A stretch of 64,000 nt of DNA. Source: Roseivirga sp. (GTDB lineage Bacteria > Bacteroidota > Bacteroidia > Cytophagales > Cyclobacteriaceae). Shown here piece after piece: positions 1-7,770 of the stretch. The translations under genes and the position numbers were made by a program. The stretch is taken from positions 124,001 through 188,000 of the forward strand of contig JAAWWF010000004.1 in NCBI GenBank assembly GCA_021404565.1, written 5' to 3'. Each line of letters starts with the position of its first letter. The first letter of the stretch is position 1. Below the pieces are notes generated by a model, which did not search any database, was not told where the DNA came from, and saw nothing but the letters and a program-made list of their open reading frames with translations.

Positions 1-945
1 TTCTGACTTGACATCAGTTGAGTTTATCTGACCACCGAAGTAAGCCCCAAGACTGGGCCAGCCTTTTGATCCTCCAAAACGGACCTCAAGATCTTTTAGG
101 AAAGCTTCGGGAAATCCCCTGTTGATAAAAGGGGAGCGAACGAAGAGTGAGGTATTGCCCGGGCCACCATTAAATTTTATCCGCGTGGATGTACGCAAGT
201 TTTTGGTCAGGCCCAGGTCCAGTTCCAACCATTCTTCCTGTTTTAACCTGGCCAGGTACCCATTGCCGGGGAGACTATCATTGTCAACGATAAAATGTGT
301 CTCACCCTGAACATCAACAGCGTAAACGAAGATGTGATAGTCGCCAAAAATAGGTATTTGTCTGGCCTTGGAGTCTGAAATACTCAATGGCTGTATGTAT
401 TCTGATGGTTCCTGGATTTGAAGGGGAGCAGGGGAAGCAATAAGGGCGATTTGCCTTGCTGCTGCCAATGCCTCACCCTGCGCGATTGTTCTGAGCTGCA
501 GGTGACTGTTAAAGGCACCGTGCAATAAAAGTGACCCTATATTAAGCACTTTCAGACCTTGGAGGTCGGCTACTTCCAGAAAGGAGGGAACCTCGTACCT
601 TCTCTCAAAGCCGCTAACTACATGCAGACTGTCGGTCCGAGTGCCAAACTGATGACCTATGATTCCATGCCTGTTGGGGTAAACTCCGGTTTCAAAAGAA
701 GCCAGATTTGTAGCTGTAACGGCATTGAAGATCGGAGTTAACTCGGTTACCCGGTGATTCCTCAAAAGACCACTCAGGTAGCTCTCTGGCCTCAGCGCTG
801 CATAGGTTTGTACATGGGCAAACGAGGTTCCCCGAATGTTGATTACGACCAGCTTTTTAGGGTTGCGTTCTTCAGAATGATCGCAAGCTGTGAGCAGCAT
901 CAAGCTGAGCAGGGAGAAGGTAATGCAGATGTTCGAGTGCTTCAT
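1..945 (-). CDS. Alkaline-phosphatase-superfamily lipoprotein (partial)
   Basis: This is the N-terminal 315 residues of a protein whose C-terminus lies beyond the left edge. The frame is open from an ATG at 945 to base 1. It starts with a lipoprotein signal (MKHSNICITFSLLSLM, then LLTAC), so it should be anchored on the periplasmic or outer-membrane side. The stretch TELTPIFNAVTATNLASFET, followed by GVYPNRHGIIGHQF, matches the nucleophile and TG-x-P-x-x-HGI region of the type I phosphodiesterase / nucleotide pyrophosphatase group. In that family strand 1 normally ends in an Asp-Gly metal ligand; here it reads VVINIRGTS, so the Asp is replaced by Arg. Either activity is altered or another residue binds metal. 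It is the third gene of a minus-strand run after the molybdenum hydroxylase genes, but a terminator-like hairpin lies in between. The superfamily call is fairly firm; the substrate is unknown. Confidence 0.72.
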   Translation of the reverse strand, partial: MKHSNICITFSLLSLMLLTACDHSEERNPKKLVVINIRGTSFAHVQTYAALRPESYLSGLLRNHRVTELTPIFNAVTATNLASFETGVYPNRHGIIGHQFGTRTDSLHVVSGFERRYEVPSFLEVADLQGLKVLNIGSLLLHGAFNSHLQLRTIAQGEALAAARQIALIASPAPLQIQEPSEYIQPLSISDSKARQIPIFGDYHIFVYAVDVQGETHFIVDNDSLPGNGYLARLKQEEWLELDLGLTKNLRTSTRIKFNGGPGNTSLFVRSPFINRGFPEAFLKDLEVRFGGSKGWPSLGAYFGGQINSTDVKSE

Positions 946-992
946 GATGTGAATGGTAAAAAATGTAGTGAATGACAATAGCTATAAAATGA

Positions 993-1023
993 AAAGAGCC
1001 CCTTGCATGACAAGGAGCTCTTT
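993..1023 (-). terminator. Rho-independent-type hairpin after the molybdopterin subunit
   Basis: Read on the minus strand, AAAGAGCTCCTTG and CAAGGGGCTCTTT pair around a TCATG loop (13 pairs including G:T wobbles), followed by a short T-containing run. It lies just downstream of the stop at 1045 and before the ATG at 945, so it probably separates the two transcripts. Confidence 0.55.
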
Positions 1024-1044
1024 ACTTCTGGAAAATTGTTTTTT

Positions 1045-3177
1045 CTATCCAAAGGTGATCTGTTGTTTAACAAACGGGATTTTGTACAAACGTGTTCCCG
1101 TGGCTTTGGCAATGCCGTTGGCCAGCGCCCCCCCAGCGGGTGGAAGAGAGGGCTCTCCCAGGCCTGTAGGATCATTGGTGTTTTTCACAAAGTGAACATC
1201 CACCTTGGGAGCTTCTGCCGCGCGAATCAGTCTGTATTCATTAAAATTCTGAGCTTGAGGTTCGCCATTTATGAATTTGAAATCTCCATACATGGCATGG
1301 CCGATACCATCAACCACACCTCCCTGTACCTGATTGATAGCGGCATCTGGGTTCACCACAATACCGCAATCTACAGCGGTAGTCATTTTTTCTATAAAGG
1401 GGTTGCCGTCTCGCATGCGTACATGTGCTACTTCAGCCACATAAGTATTATGAGAGTAATAGCAACTGAAGCCCTGGCTCACACCTGTTTCAGGCTTGCC
1501 CCAATTACCCTTTTCGGCAGCCAGTTTGATCACACCGATCATTTTCTCAGGCTCATAGCTGATTTTACCTACTGGATTGGTTTTCGCTCTTTCCAGTATG
1601 TCCAGTCTCAACTGTACAGCATCTACGCTCATCTCAGTGGCTAGCTCATCAAAGAAAGACTGCTCAGCGATGGCCAGGAAATTGGTGATAGGAGCCCTCC
1701 AGGCACCAGTGGTGATATTACTCTGCAGGCTATGTGATTCCACTTTATAGTTTTCTATGCCCCCGGCCGGAAACCAGTTTTCCCTGGTCCAACTACTGCG
1801 ACTGCTACCAATACCTGCTCCTGTCAGGTGATAGCCTGTGATTTTGCCATCCTTTACAGCCGCTCTGAACTTGTATTTTGATGCCGGGCGGTAGATCCCT
1901 GCGGTCATATCATCCTCACGTGAGAAAACGACCTTGACGGGTCTTTTAGCCAGGCTGGAAATTTCCGCTGCCTCCAGTGCAAAGTCACCATAAAGTCTTC
2001 TGCCAAAACCGCCACCCATGCGTGTCATGGCCACACTTACCTCTTCTCTGGGACGGTCCAGCAGGGCTGCAACACTATTACGGGTTCTTAAAGGAGTCTG
2101 GACAGGGCCAATCAGTTCTACCTTGCTATCTGTTACATCGGCAAAGAAATTCATGGGCTCCATCGTATTGTGTGGCAGGAAAGGCGCTTCATACACTTTT
2201 TCTATCACCTTGTCTGCCTGGGCAAAAGCCCTGCCTACATTGCCGTCTTCTCTTTTAGGTTTTGAGCTTTTGGTGTCGAGCAGTTTCAGCATTTTCCTGT
2301 CATGCTCATCGGTATTTTCAAGTTTCTGTTTTCCTTTCCAGTTGGCCTTAAGTGCTTTCTTTCCTTTAAAACCGGCCCATGTGTTGGTAGCCAGTATGGC
2401 AATTTTATCACCAAACCGGATCACATCGCTGACCCCGGTCACAGCCCTGGTTTCCGTATCATCATAGCTTTCCAGGGACATGCCAAAGGCAGGAGGTCGC
2501 ATTACCACAGCGTGGAGCATACCTTCTCGTTCGAAGTCAATACCAAAGGTCGGTTTACCCGATATAATAGATTCCAGATCGACATTGTCCTGGCTTGTGC
2601 CTATGATGGTGAAATCCTTAGGGTCTTTTAGTGTTACATCTTCCGGCACCTCCATGGTCGCTGCCAGAGAGGCGATTTCACCATAGCTCAGTTTATTATC
2701 ACCACCACTGATAATACCGTTTTTTGCAGTACAATCGGCTGGAGATATTCCCCACTTCTGTGCTGCCGCATTAATAAGCATTTGCTTTGCCGTAGCTCCG
2801 GCCATTCTCAGGCTTTTCCAACCCTGGCGTATCGATTGGCTACCACCGGCCACCTGCCGCCTGAAAGCCCCTTCATCCAGCAAGCCCTGTTTTACAATCA
2901 CATCTGCCCAGGGTACCTCCAGTTCCTCGGCTACCAGCATGGGCATAGAGGTTTTCACATTCTGACCTATTTCCGGGTTAGGGGACATGATAGTCACCTG
3001 CCCGTTATCGGCAATAGACAAAAAGGCGTTCATGTCAAACCATTCCGAAGGGGCTTTGCGCAGATTTTCAGAAGGGCTACAGGCCCAGTTAAAGCCTACC
3101 ATCAGTCCACCACCTGCAAGGGCCGATACTTTCAAAAAGGAACGTCTGTTATAATTAGTTTTGATAAGTGTCATCAT
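1045..3177 (-). CDS. Molybdopterin-binding subunit of an aldehyde/isoquinoline-type oxidoreductase
   Basis: This 710-aa protein is the large subunit of a xanthine-oxidase-family molybdenum hydroxylase, closest in layout to IorB (isoquinoline 1-oxidoreductase beta) and aldehyde dehydrogenase large subunits. Such enzymes hydroxylate an aldehyde or N-heterocycle with water. The N-terminus carries a twin-arginine export signal (R11-R12 in NRRSFLK, then a Gly/Ala-rich stretch), so it should be folded in the cytoplasm and exported by Tat. The MGGGFGRRLYGDFALEAAE region fits the molybdopterin-binding loop, and the C-terminal GLGEPSLPPAGGALANG carries the conserved catalytic Glu (about residue 675). 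The 2Fe-2S subunit gene lies 9 bp upstream. No FAD subunit, cytochrome c or XdhC-type maturation gene is present nearby, so electrons probably leave through a periplasmic carrier encoded elsewhere. The substrate cannot be told. Confidence 0.88.
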   Translation of the reverse strand: MMTLIKTNYNRRSFLKVSALAGGGLMVGFNWACSPSENLRKAPSEWFDMNAFLSIADNGQVTIMSPNPEIGQNVKTSMPMLVAEELEVPWADVIVKQGLLDEGAFRRQVAGGSQSIRQGWKSLRMAGATAKQMLINAAAQKWGISPADCTAKNGIISGGDNKLSYGEIASLAATMEVPEDVTLKDPKDFTIIGTSQDNVDLESIISGKPTFGIDFEREGMLHAVVMRPPAFGMSLESYDDTETRAVTGVSDVIRFGDKIAILATNTWAGFKGKKALKANWKGKQKLENTDEHDRKMLKLLDTKSSKPKREDGNVGRAFAQADKVIEKVYEAPFLPHNTMEPMNFFADVTDSKVELIGPVQTPLRTRNSVAALLDRPREEVSVAMTRMGGGFGRRLYGDFALEAAEISSLAKRPVKVVFSREDDMTAGIYRPASKYKFRAAVKDGKITGYHLTGAGIGSSRSSWTRENWFPAGGIENYKVESHSLQSNITTGAWRAPITNFLAIAEQSFFDELATEMSVDAVQLRLDILERAKTNPVGKISYEPEKMIGVIKLAAEKGNWGKPETGVSQGFSCYYSHNTYVAEVAHVRMRDGNPFIEKMTTAVDCGIVVNPDAAINQVQGGVVDGIGHAMYGDFKFINGEPQAQNFNEYRLIRAAEAPKVDVHFVKNTNDPTGLGEPSLPPAGGALANGIAKATGTRLYKIPFVKQQITFG

Positions 3178-3186
3178 TCAGCAGGT

Positions 3187-3645
3187 TTACATGTTGGCAG
3201 CAGCCGTGTTAATGGCAGCTTTGATCTTGTTATAAGTACCACAGCGGCAGATATTTCCATTCATGGCCGTTTCAATCTCTGTTTCTGAGGGACTCGCGTT
3301 TCTGGACAGCAAGGCTGCAGCATTCATGATTTGTCCCGCCTGACAGTATCCACACTGAGGCACATCATGCTCTCTCCATGCATTTTGCAGCGGGTGATCA
3401 AAATTCTCGGCCAGGCCTTCAATGGTGGTGATTTTATTCTCACCCACAGCCGATACGGGCACGGAGCAGGACCGCACGGCTGTGCCATCAAGATGTACTG
3501 TACAGGCTCCGCACTGGGCTATTCCACAGCCAAATTTAGTGCCTTTGAGATCCAGGAGGTCGCGAAGTACCCAAAGCATTGGAGTATCCGGATCAGCCTC
3601 GACTGTCTTTTGCTGACCATTTATGTTCAGAGAGTAATTTGCCAT
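3187..3645 (-). CDS. 2Fe-2S subunit of the molybdenum hydroxylase (IorA-like)
   Basis: This 152-aa protein is the electron-transfer subunit. It has an N-terminal plant-type ferredoxin domain with cysteines at about 40, 45, 48 and 60 ([11 protein letters not shown] ... C) and a C-terminal helical 2Fe-2S domain with cysteines at about 98, 101, 133 and 135 (CGYC ... CRC). All eight cluster ligands are present and the length is normal for IorA/CoxS-type subunits. It has no export signal of its own. Because the partner has a Tat signal, the two are probably assembled in the cytoplasm and exported together; this is inference based on known Tat complexes. It is the first gene of the pair, with its stop 9 bp before the start of the large subunit. 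Confidence 0.92.
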   Translation of the reverse strand: MANYSLNINGQQKTVEADPDTPMLWVLRDLLDLKGTKFGCGIAQCGACTVHLDGTAVRSCSVPVSAVGENKITTIEGLAENFDHPLQNAWREHDVPQCGYCQAGQIMNAAALLSRNASPSETEIETAMNGNICRCGTYNKIKAAINTAAANM

Positions 3646-3778
3646 AAGTCAAAGAAGTTCAATAGTTACTAACAGCCTTAATATAAAGTGAAAGGTCACA
3701 AATTCATAGGCTTGAATATGCCTGCGGTAGGCTGATAATTGAAATTTCGACAGATGTGCGACTTATCGATACCAGTAG

Positions 3779-4288
3779 CTAAGAATTAAAAGTCAATAGC
3801 ATGGTGGGGTTGCCTTCTTCCTTTACCACTCTGAAGCCCAGCTTCTCATAGAGGCTCATTACAGGGTTTCGTTTATCTACACTGAGCGATACCCCCTGAT
3901 AATTCAGTTGTTTCAGATCGCATAGCAGTTTGCCAAGGAGTTTTGTACCCTGGCCATTTCCTCTATGATCGGGTAGCAGGGCGATGTTGAGCTCGGGGAT
4001 ATTTTCAGACACAAATCCATAGCCAGCAAGGTCTTTTGAATAGTACCTCACAAAACAGCCGCCAACAGGTTGTTCACTGGGTTGGTGTACGAGCAAAAGG
4101 CCGTAATCTCCTTTGCGTCCCCAATTCTGGTAGTATTTTCTGATGTCAGGGCTTTTGAGAATGTCTCGACTGGGAGCCGGCTCACCGGCCGATACATAGA
4201 TGGCCTGGTAGACTATTTCTTTGACAAAGTCTTCATGAGCTTTCAGCAGGAGCTCAATTTCATAGCGCTGGTATTTGGTGGCGAACAC
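3779..4288 (-). CDS. GNAT-family N-acetyltransferase
   Basis: This 169-aa protein has the Gcn5-related acetyltransferase fold. The acetyl-CoA loop is visible as LLPDHRGNGQGTKLLGKLL (Arg-x-x-Gly-x-Gly), after a beta-strand with ELNIALL. The C-terminal half has the typical GVSLSVDKRNPVMSLYEKLG motif (substrate side and beta-6), then a final strand with ML. The acceptor is unknown. No in-frame ATG fits, so the start is GTG at 4288. Upstream in-frame sequence stays open for a while, so a few extra residues from a rarer start codon are possible. It is monocistronic or weakly linked to the CPBP gene 77 bp upstream. Confidence 0.85.
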   Translation of the reverse strand: MFATKYQRYEIELLLKAHEDFVKEIVYQAIYVSAGEPAPSRDILKSPDIRKYYQNWGRKGDYGLLLVHQPSEQPVGGCFVRYYSKDLAGYGFVSENIPELNIALLPDHRGNGQGTKLLGKLLCDLKQLNYQGVSLSVDKRNPVMSLYEKLGFRVVKEEGNPTMLLTFNS

Positions 4289-4365
4289 GGAGCTGAAAGT
4301 GATGATTTTTTCTGGTTTTGCCTGTATTAAGTTGAGGGTAAAACAAGCGTTAACGTTTGCATAGG

Positions 4366-5169
4366 CTATCCGGCATAGATATAGTAGCCTGCCAGTATGC
4401 TTATAATGTCAAAAGTAGCATGGGCCGCCATGGCCTCTATGACTGATCTGCGCCTGAGATAGATCAGTCCATAAAGGAGCCCGTCAAAGCCTGTGCTGAT
4501 GACACTGTCTAGCCCCTGATAGGAGTGTTGAAGTCCGAAAAAGACAGCACCAGCTATCAAACCGAAGACCAGGCCTGCTTTGCCAAAGACTCTTTTAAAG
4601 CTGTTCATTTCGAAGCTTCTCCAGAGTTCTTCTTCAAAGCCGCCTTTAAAGACAGACAGCAAGATCCAGAAAGGGATGTCGGCCGTATTTTGAAAAAGAA
4701 GAGGCATATCAATCCCCTGATCGGCATTTGCGGGAACAAAAGAACGAATAAGGGGGCCTGTAAGCAGGTAATGCTGTAAAAGCATCGCCAGGCCAAAGAG
4801 CATACCGATGAGTAGATGTTTACCAGCACCTTCTTTTCTTAGCCCCAGTCCCCTCAGGTTGCCACCAGACCAATACCACAAGGCAAAAATTACAATCAGG
4901 TTGATAGCTCCATACAGACTGGCCGTGCTGAAGAGGTCCCACACGCCACTAACATCATCTCCATCATTGACCTGAAAAATGACATTTAGCACGAGTGCTC
5001 TGAGCCAGAATAGCCCAATAATTACAAGGGTTAAATACTGTCTGGATTTTACAGAATGGTACACGCTTTTTGCCGGGACTTTTATGGATTCAAAGCTGTC
5101 GAAACTAAACTCTGTTTCCAACCACAATTTTGTGAGAGAAAGCCAGTTATTTGAAGTGTAAACCAACAC
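4366..5169 (-). CDS. CPBP-family intramembrane metalloprotease
   Basis: This 267-aa polytopic membrane protein has about six hydrophobic segments. It carries the CPBP/CAAX-protease signature: the Glu-Glu-x-x-x-Arg motif in GGFEEELWRSF (around residue 180) and a later FFGLQHSYQG with the conserved His. Members cleave membrane or prenylated substrates, or serve as bacteriocin self-immunity or membrane-scaffold proteins; the role here is unknown. The C-terminal segment AMAAHATFDIIS fits the last conserved His motif. The start is a GTG at 5169; no ATG is available near the first hydrophobic segment. It is divergent from the gene at 5229, with about 60 bp between them for both promoters. Confidence 0.82.
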   Translation of the reverse strand: MLVYTSNNWLSLTKLWLETEFSFDSFESIKVPAKSVYHSVKSRQYLTLVIIGLFWLRALVLNVIFQVNDGDDVSGVWDLFSTASLYGAINLIVIFALWYWSGGNLRGLGLRKEGAGKHLLIGMLFGLAMLLQHYLLTGPLIRSFVPANADQGIDMPLLFQNTADIPFWILLSVFKGGFEEELWRSFEMNSFKRVFGKAGLVFGLIAGAVFFGLQHSYQGLDSVISTGFDGLLYGLIYLRRRSVIEAMAAHATFDIISILAGYYIYAG

Positions 5170-5228
5170 ATTTTACGACTCATGACAATACCTTAAATTA
5201 TACCAAAATTTCAAATAAATACTGATAG

Positions 5229-5831
5229 ATGATGACCCGGATGATAAAGCTACTACTCTCATGCACCCTTTTACTTGCCACCATTAATTACAGCTCCGCA
5301 CAGGAGCCGATTGATACCCTGACCCTTGAACAGCGTTATGCTGATATGCTTAAGAAATCGGGAGTCTATCAGGACAAGAAGATCATAAGGCAGTCAAACC
5401 TGAATATGTTCTGGGCGGCACTATCTGATACACTCAAAACCACTCAGACAAGCCTAAAAGAAGCCCTGGCAGGGAAAATGGATGTTGAAGAAGAACTGAG
5501 GGCAAGTCAGGATTCTTTAAGGTCAGTACAAACTCAATTACAATCGAGCCTTGGGCAAAATTCGCAAATCTCCTTTCTGGGCATCAGCTTTGGACAGTCT
5601 CTTTACAATGCCATCGTCTGGGGGCTGATCATAGGGCTGGCAGTCATGAGTGGGCTTTTCTTTCAGCGATTTAAGCAGGGGCATTCACAGGTAAAAGAAA
5701 CCAAAGAAGAGTTCGATAAACTTCAGGGGCAATATGATACGCTGAGGCATAAAGCGAAGGAAACTCAAATGAAGCTAAAGCGAGAACTTCAAACGGCTTT
5801 GAATCGACTGGAAACAGTGGAGAACAGGTAG
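5229..5831 (+). CDS. Membrane-anchored coiled-coil protein of unknown function
   Basis: This 200-aa protein has a Sec signal peptide ending at NYSSAQ, a periplasmic part rich in Asp, Thr and Leu (residues about 26-125) with coiled-coil character (SLKEALAGKMDVEEELRASQ), one transmembrane segment (AIVWGLIIGLAVMSGLFF, about 133-152), and a highly charged cytoplasmic coiled coil to the C-terminus (KETQMKLKRELQTALNRLE). No catalytic motif is visible. Similar small proteins in Bacteroidota databases are, as I recall, sometimes labelled tRNA (guanine-N1)-methyltransferase. Nothing in this sequence supports that label. It sits alone, convergent with pckA across a shared terminator. Confidence 0.72.
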   Translation: MMTRMIKLLLSCTLLLATINYSSAQEPIDTLTLEQRYADMLKKSGVYQDKKIIRQSNLNMFWAALSDTLKTTQTSLKEALAGKMDVEEELRASQDSLRSVQTQLQSSLGQNSQISFLGISFGQSLYNAIVWGLIIGLAVMSGLFFQRFKQGHSQVKETKEEFDKLQGQYDTLRHKAKETQMKLKRELQTALNRLETVENR

Positions 5832-5856
5832 CCTGGAGGTAGAAAGTAAACGCCAC

Positions 5857-5895
5857 AAAAAAAGCCCTTTTCAATTATTGAAAAGGGCTTTTTGT
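5857..5895. terminator. Bidirectional terminator between the coiled-coil gene and pckA
   Basis: AAAAAGCCCTTTTCAA and TTGAAAAGGGCTTTTT form a long perfect stem around a 2-3 base loop, with A-runs on one side and T-runs on the other. It can therefore terminate both convergent genes. Confidence 0.85.
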
Positions 5896-5912
5896 TTCTG
5901 TCCTCTAATTAA

Positions 5913-7532
5913 TCAGGCAAAGGACTTGTTTTCTTTGGGAGCACCTGCCATGATTTCTTCATTAGCATACTCTTCAAACTGGGTGAAATTCTTATTGAAA
6001 CGAGCAGCAAGTCCGTTGGCCATTTCGTAGAACTTCCCATCATTCTGCCAGGTCTCTCTTGGGCTCAGCAGCTCAGAGGGTACATCAGGGCAAGTCATAG
6101 GAATCTCCGCACCGAAGATTGAGTGCTTTCTGTAGCCCACATTGTCAAGCACTCCGTTGAGTGCAGCAGAGATCATTGCTCTGGTGTACTTCAACTTAAT
6201 TCTTGAGCCAACACCGTAAGGTCCACCGGTCCAGCCAGTGTTGATCAACCATACGTTTACTTTATGCTCTTCCATTTTGTGTCCGAGCATTTCAGCATAG
6301 GCAGTAGGGTGTAGGGGCATGAAAGGAGCTCCAAAGCAGGCAGAGAATACAGGAGATGGCTCAGTAACACCAGCCTCGGTACCTGCTACTTTAGAAGTAT
6401 AGCCTGAGATAAAGTGGTACATGGCCTGTCCCTTATTCAGACGCTGAATCGGAGGCATCACACCGAAAGCATCGCAGGTAAGGAAGAAAATATTCTTTGG
6501 AATTCCTCCGATAGATGGCTCGGCAATATTATTAATATGGTGAATAGGGTAAGAAACCCTTGTATTTTCAGTTACTTCGGTATTGGTATAGTCGATGCTG
6601 CTGGTGCCCGGAATAAACCTGGTATTTTCAGCAATAGCTCCATACTTGATGGCCTTGTAAATGTCGGGCTCATTTTCTTCGGTAAGGTCAATGGCTTTTG
6701 CATAGCATCCTCCCTCAAAATTGAAAACGTTTTTGTCGGTCCAGCCATGCTCATCATCACCAATCAGCAGACGGTTCGGGTCAGCCGAAAGTGTGGTTTT
6801 TCCGGTACCTGACAGACCAAAGAATATAGCCGTATCCCTTTTCTCGATGCCCATGTTAGAAGAACAGTGCATTGGAAGTACACCATCTACTGTAGGGAGC
6901 AGGAAGTTAAGTACAGAGAAAATGCCTTTTTTCATCTCACCTGAATACTGCGTACCGCCAATAAGAATCATGCGTTTCTTAAAGTTCACGATAGCAAAGT
7001 TGCTCTGGCGAGTGCCGTCAGTTTCGGGGTCAGCCTCAAACTCAGGACAGCAGATTATGGTAAAGTTCGGATCGAAATCAGGAAGTTTATAAGACTCAGG
7101 TCTGATAAACATGTTATAGCAAAACAGATTGTGCCATGCCATGGTATTGATTACTCTGAGCTTAAGTCTGTGCGTTTTGTCGGCTCCTGCATAAGCATCA
7201 CGTACATATACCTTGCGCTCTTCCAGATAACCCAGCATTTTCATATGAAGTCTGTCAAAAGACTCAGGAGAGATTCCAATGTTGATATCGCCCCACCACA
7301 CTTTATCTTCAGTCAGTTCATCTCTTACAATAAACCTATCCTTTGGAGACCTACCGGTAAATTTGCCGGTATCGCACATGAGGGCACCTGTATCCGTAAG
7401 ATGGCCTTCACCGTTTTTGATCGATTCTTCAATGAGCTCAGTAGGATTCAGGTTCCAGTGAGCTTCTTTTACTTTCTTAATCCCAGCGGCTTCGAGGCCT
7501 GCTTTGTTGGACTTAACTCCAGTTTCTAACAT
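5913..7532 (-). CDS. pckA: Phosphoenolpyruvate carboxykinase (ATP)
   Basis: This enzyme catalyses oxaloacetate + ATP to PEP + CO2 + ADP, the first committed step of gluconeogenesis, in the cytoplasm. It is 539 aa, the usual size for the ATP-type enzyme. The N-terminal domain contains the substrate loop TGKFTGRSPKDRFIV. The kinase-1a P-loop is GLSGTGKTTLSADP and the kinase-2 metal site is LIGDDEHGW. The adenine-binding region NTGWTGGPYGVGSRI is intact. A TTG 11 codons upstream (7565) could extend the frame, but the ATG at 7532 (MLETGVKSNKAG) is a better start. It is monocistronic, and the upstream region is shared with the divergent POT transporter gene. The combination suggests growth on peptides or amino acids, with gluconeogenesis supplying sugars. 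Confidence 0.97.
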   Translation of the reverse strand: MLETGVKSNKAGLEAAGIKKVKEAHWNLNPTELIEESIKNGEGHLTDTGALMCDTGKFTGRSPKDRFIVRDELTEDKVWWGDINIGISPESFDRLHMKMLGYLEERKVYVRDAYAGADKTHRLKLRVINTMAWHNLFCYNMFIRPESYKLPDFDPNFTIICCPEFEADPETDGTRQSNFAIVNFKKRMILIGGTQYSGEMKKGIFSVLNFLLPTVDGVLPMHCSSNMGIEKRDTAIFFGLSGTGKTTLSADPNRLLIGDDEHGWTDKNVFNFEGGCYAKAIDLTEENEPDIYKAIKYGAIAENTRFIPGTSSIDYTNTEVTENTRVSYPIHHINNIAEPSIGGIPKNIFFLTCDAFGVMPPIQRLNKGQAMYHFISGYTSKVAGTEAGVTEPSPVFSACFGAPFMPLHPTAYAEMLGHKMEEHKVNVWLINTGWTGGPYGVGSRIKLKYTRAMISAALNGVLDNVGYRKHSIFGAEIPMTCPDVPSELLSPRETWQNDGKFYEMANGLAARFNKNFTQFEEYANEEIMAGAPKENKSFA

Positions 7533-7770
7533 CTGATTTTTGTCGATTTTTTGTTGCCTGTGCAAACGATTTCATAAATCGGCTGCAAGTACGTTAACCG
7601 CAGCAAAAAAATGAAATAAAAGGCGATGAACTTATGACTTAAATCAGTTGGATATCTGACGTTTATTTGAACGGTAGGATTTAAATCGATTGCATAAGCA
7701 GCCCGTTACTTGTAAAACCGTAGGAGAGGTGTTAGATTTATCGCTATTGTTTCAACAGAAAATCTAAAAA

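Noticed and set aside
1003-1644. Plus-strand ORF of 213 codons
   Set aside because: It is antisense to the molybdopterin subunit and has an implausible composition.
5229-5831. Annotation as a tRNA methyltransferase
   Set aside because: There is no SAM-binding or knot motif; the sequence is signal peptide, membrane helix and coiled coil.
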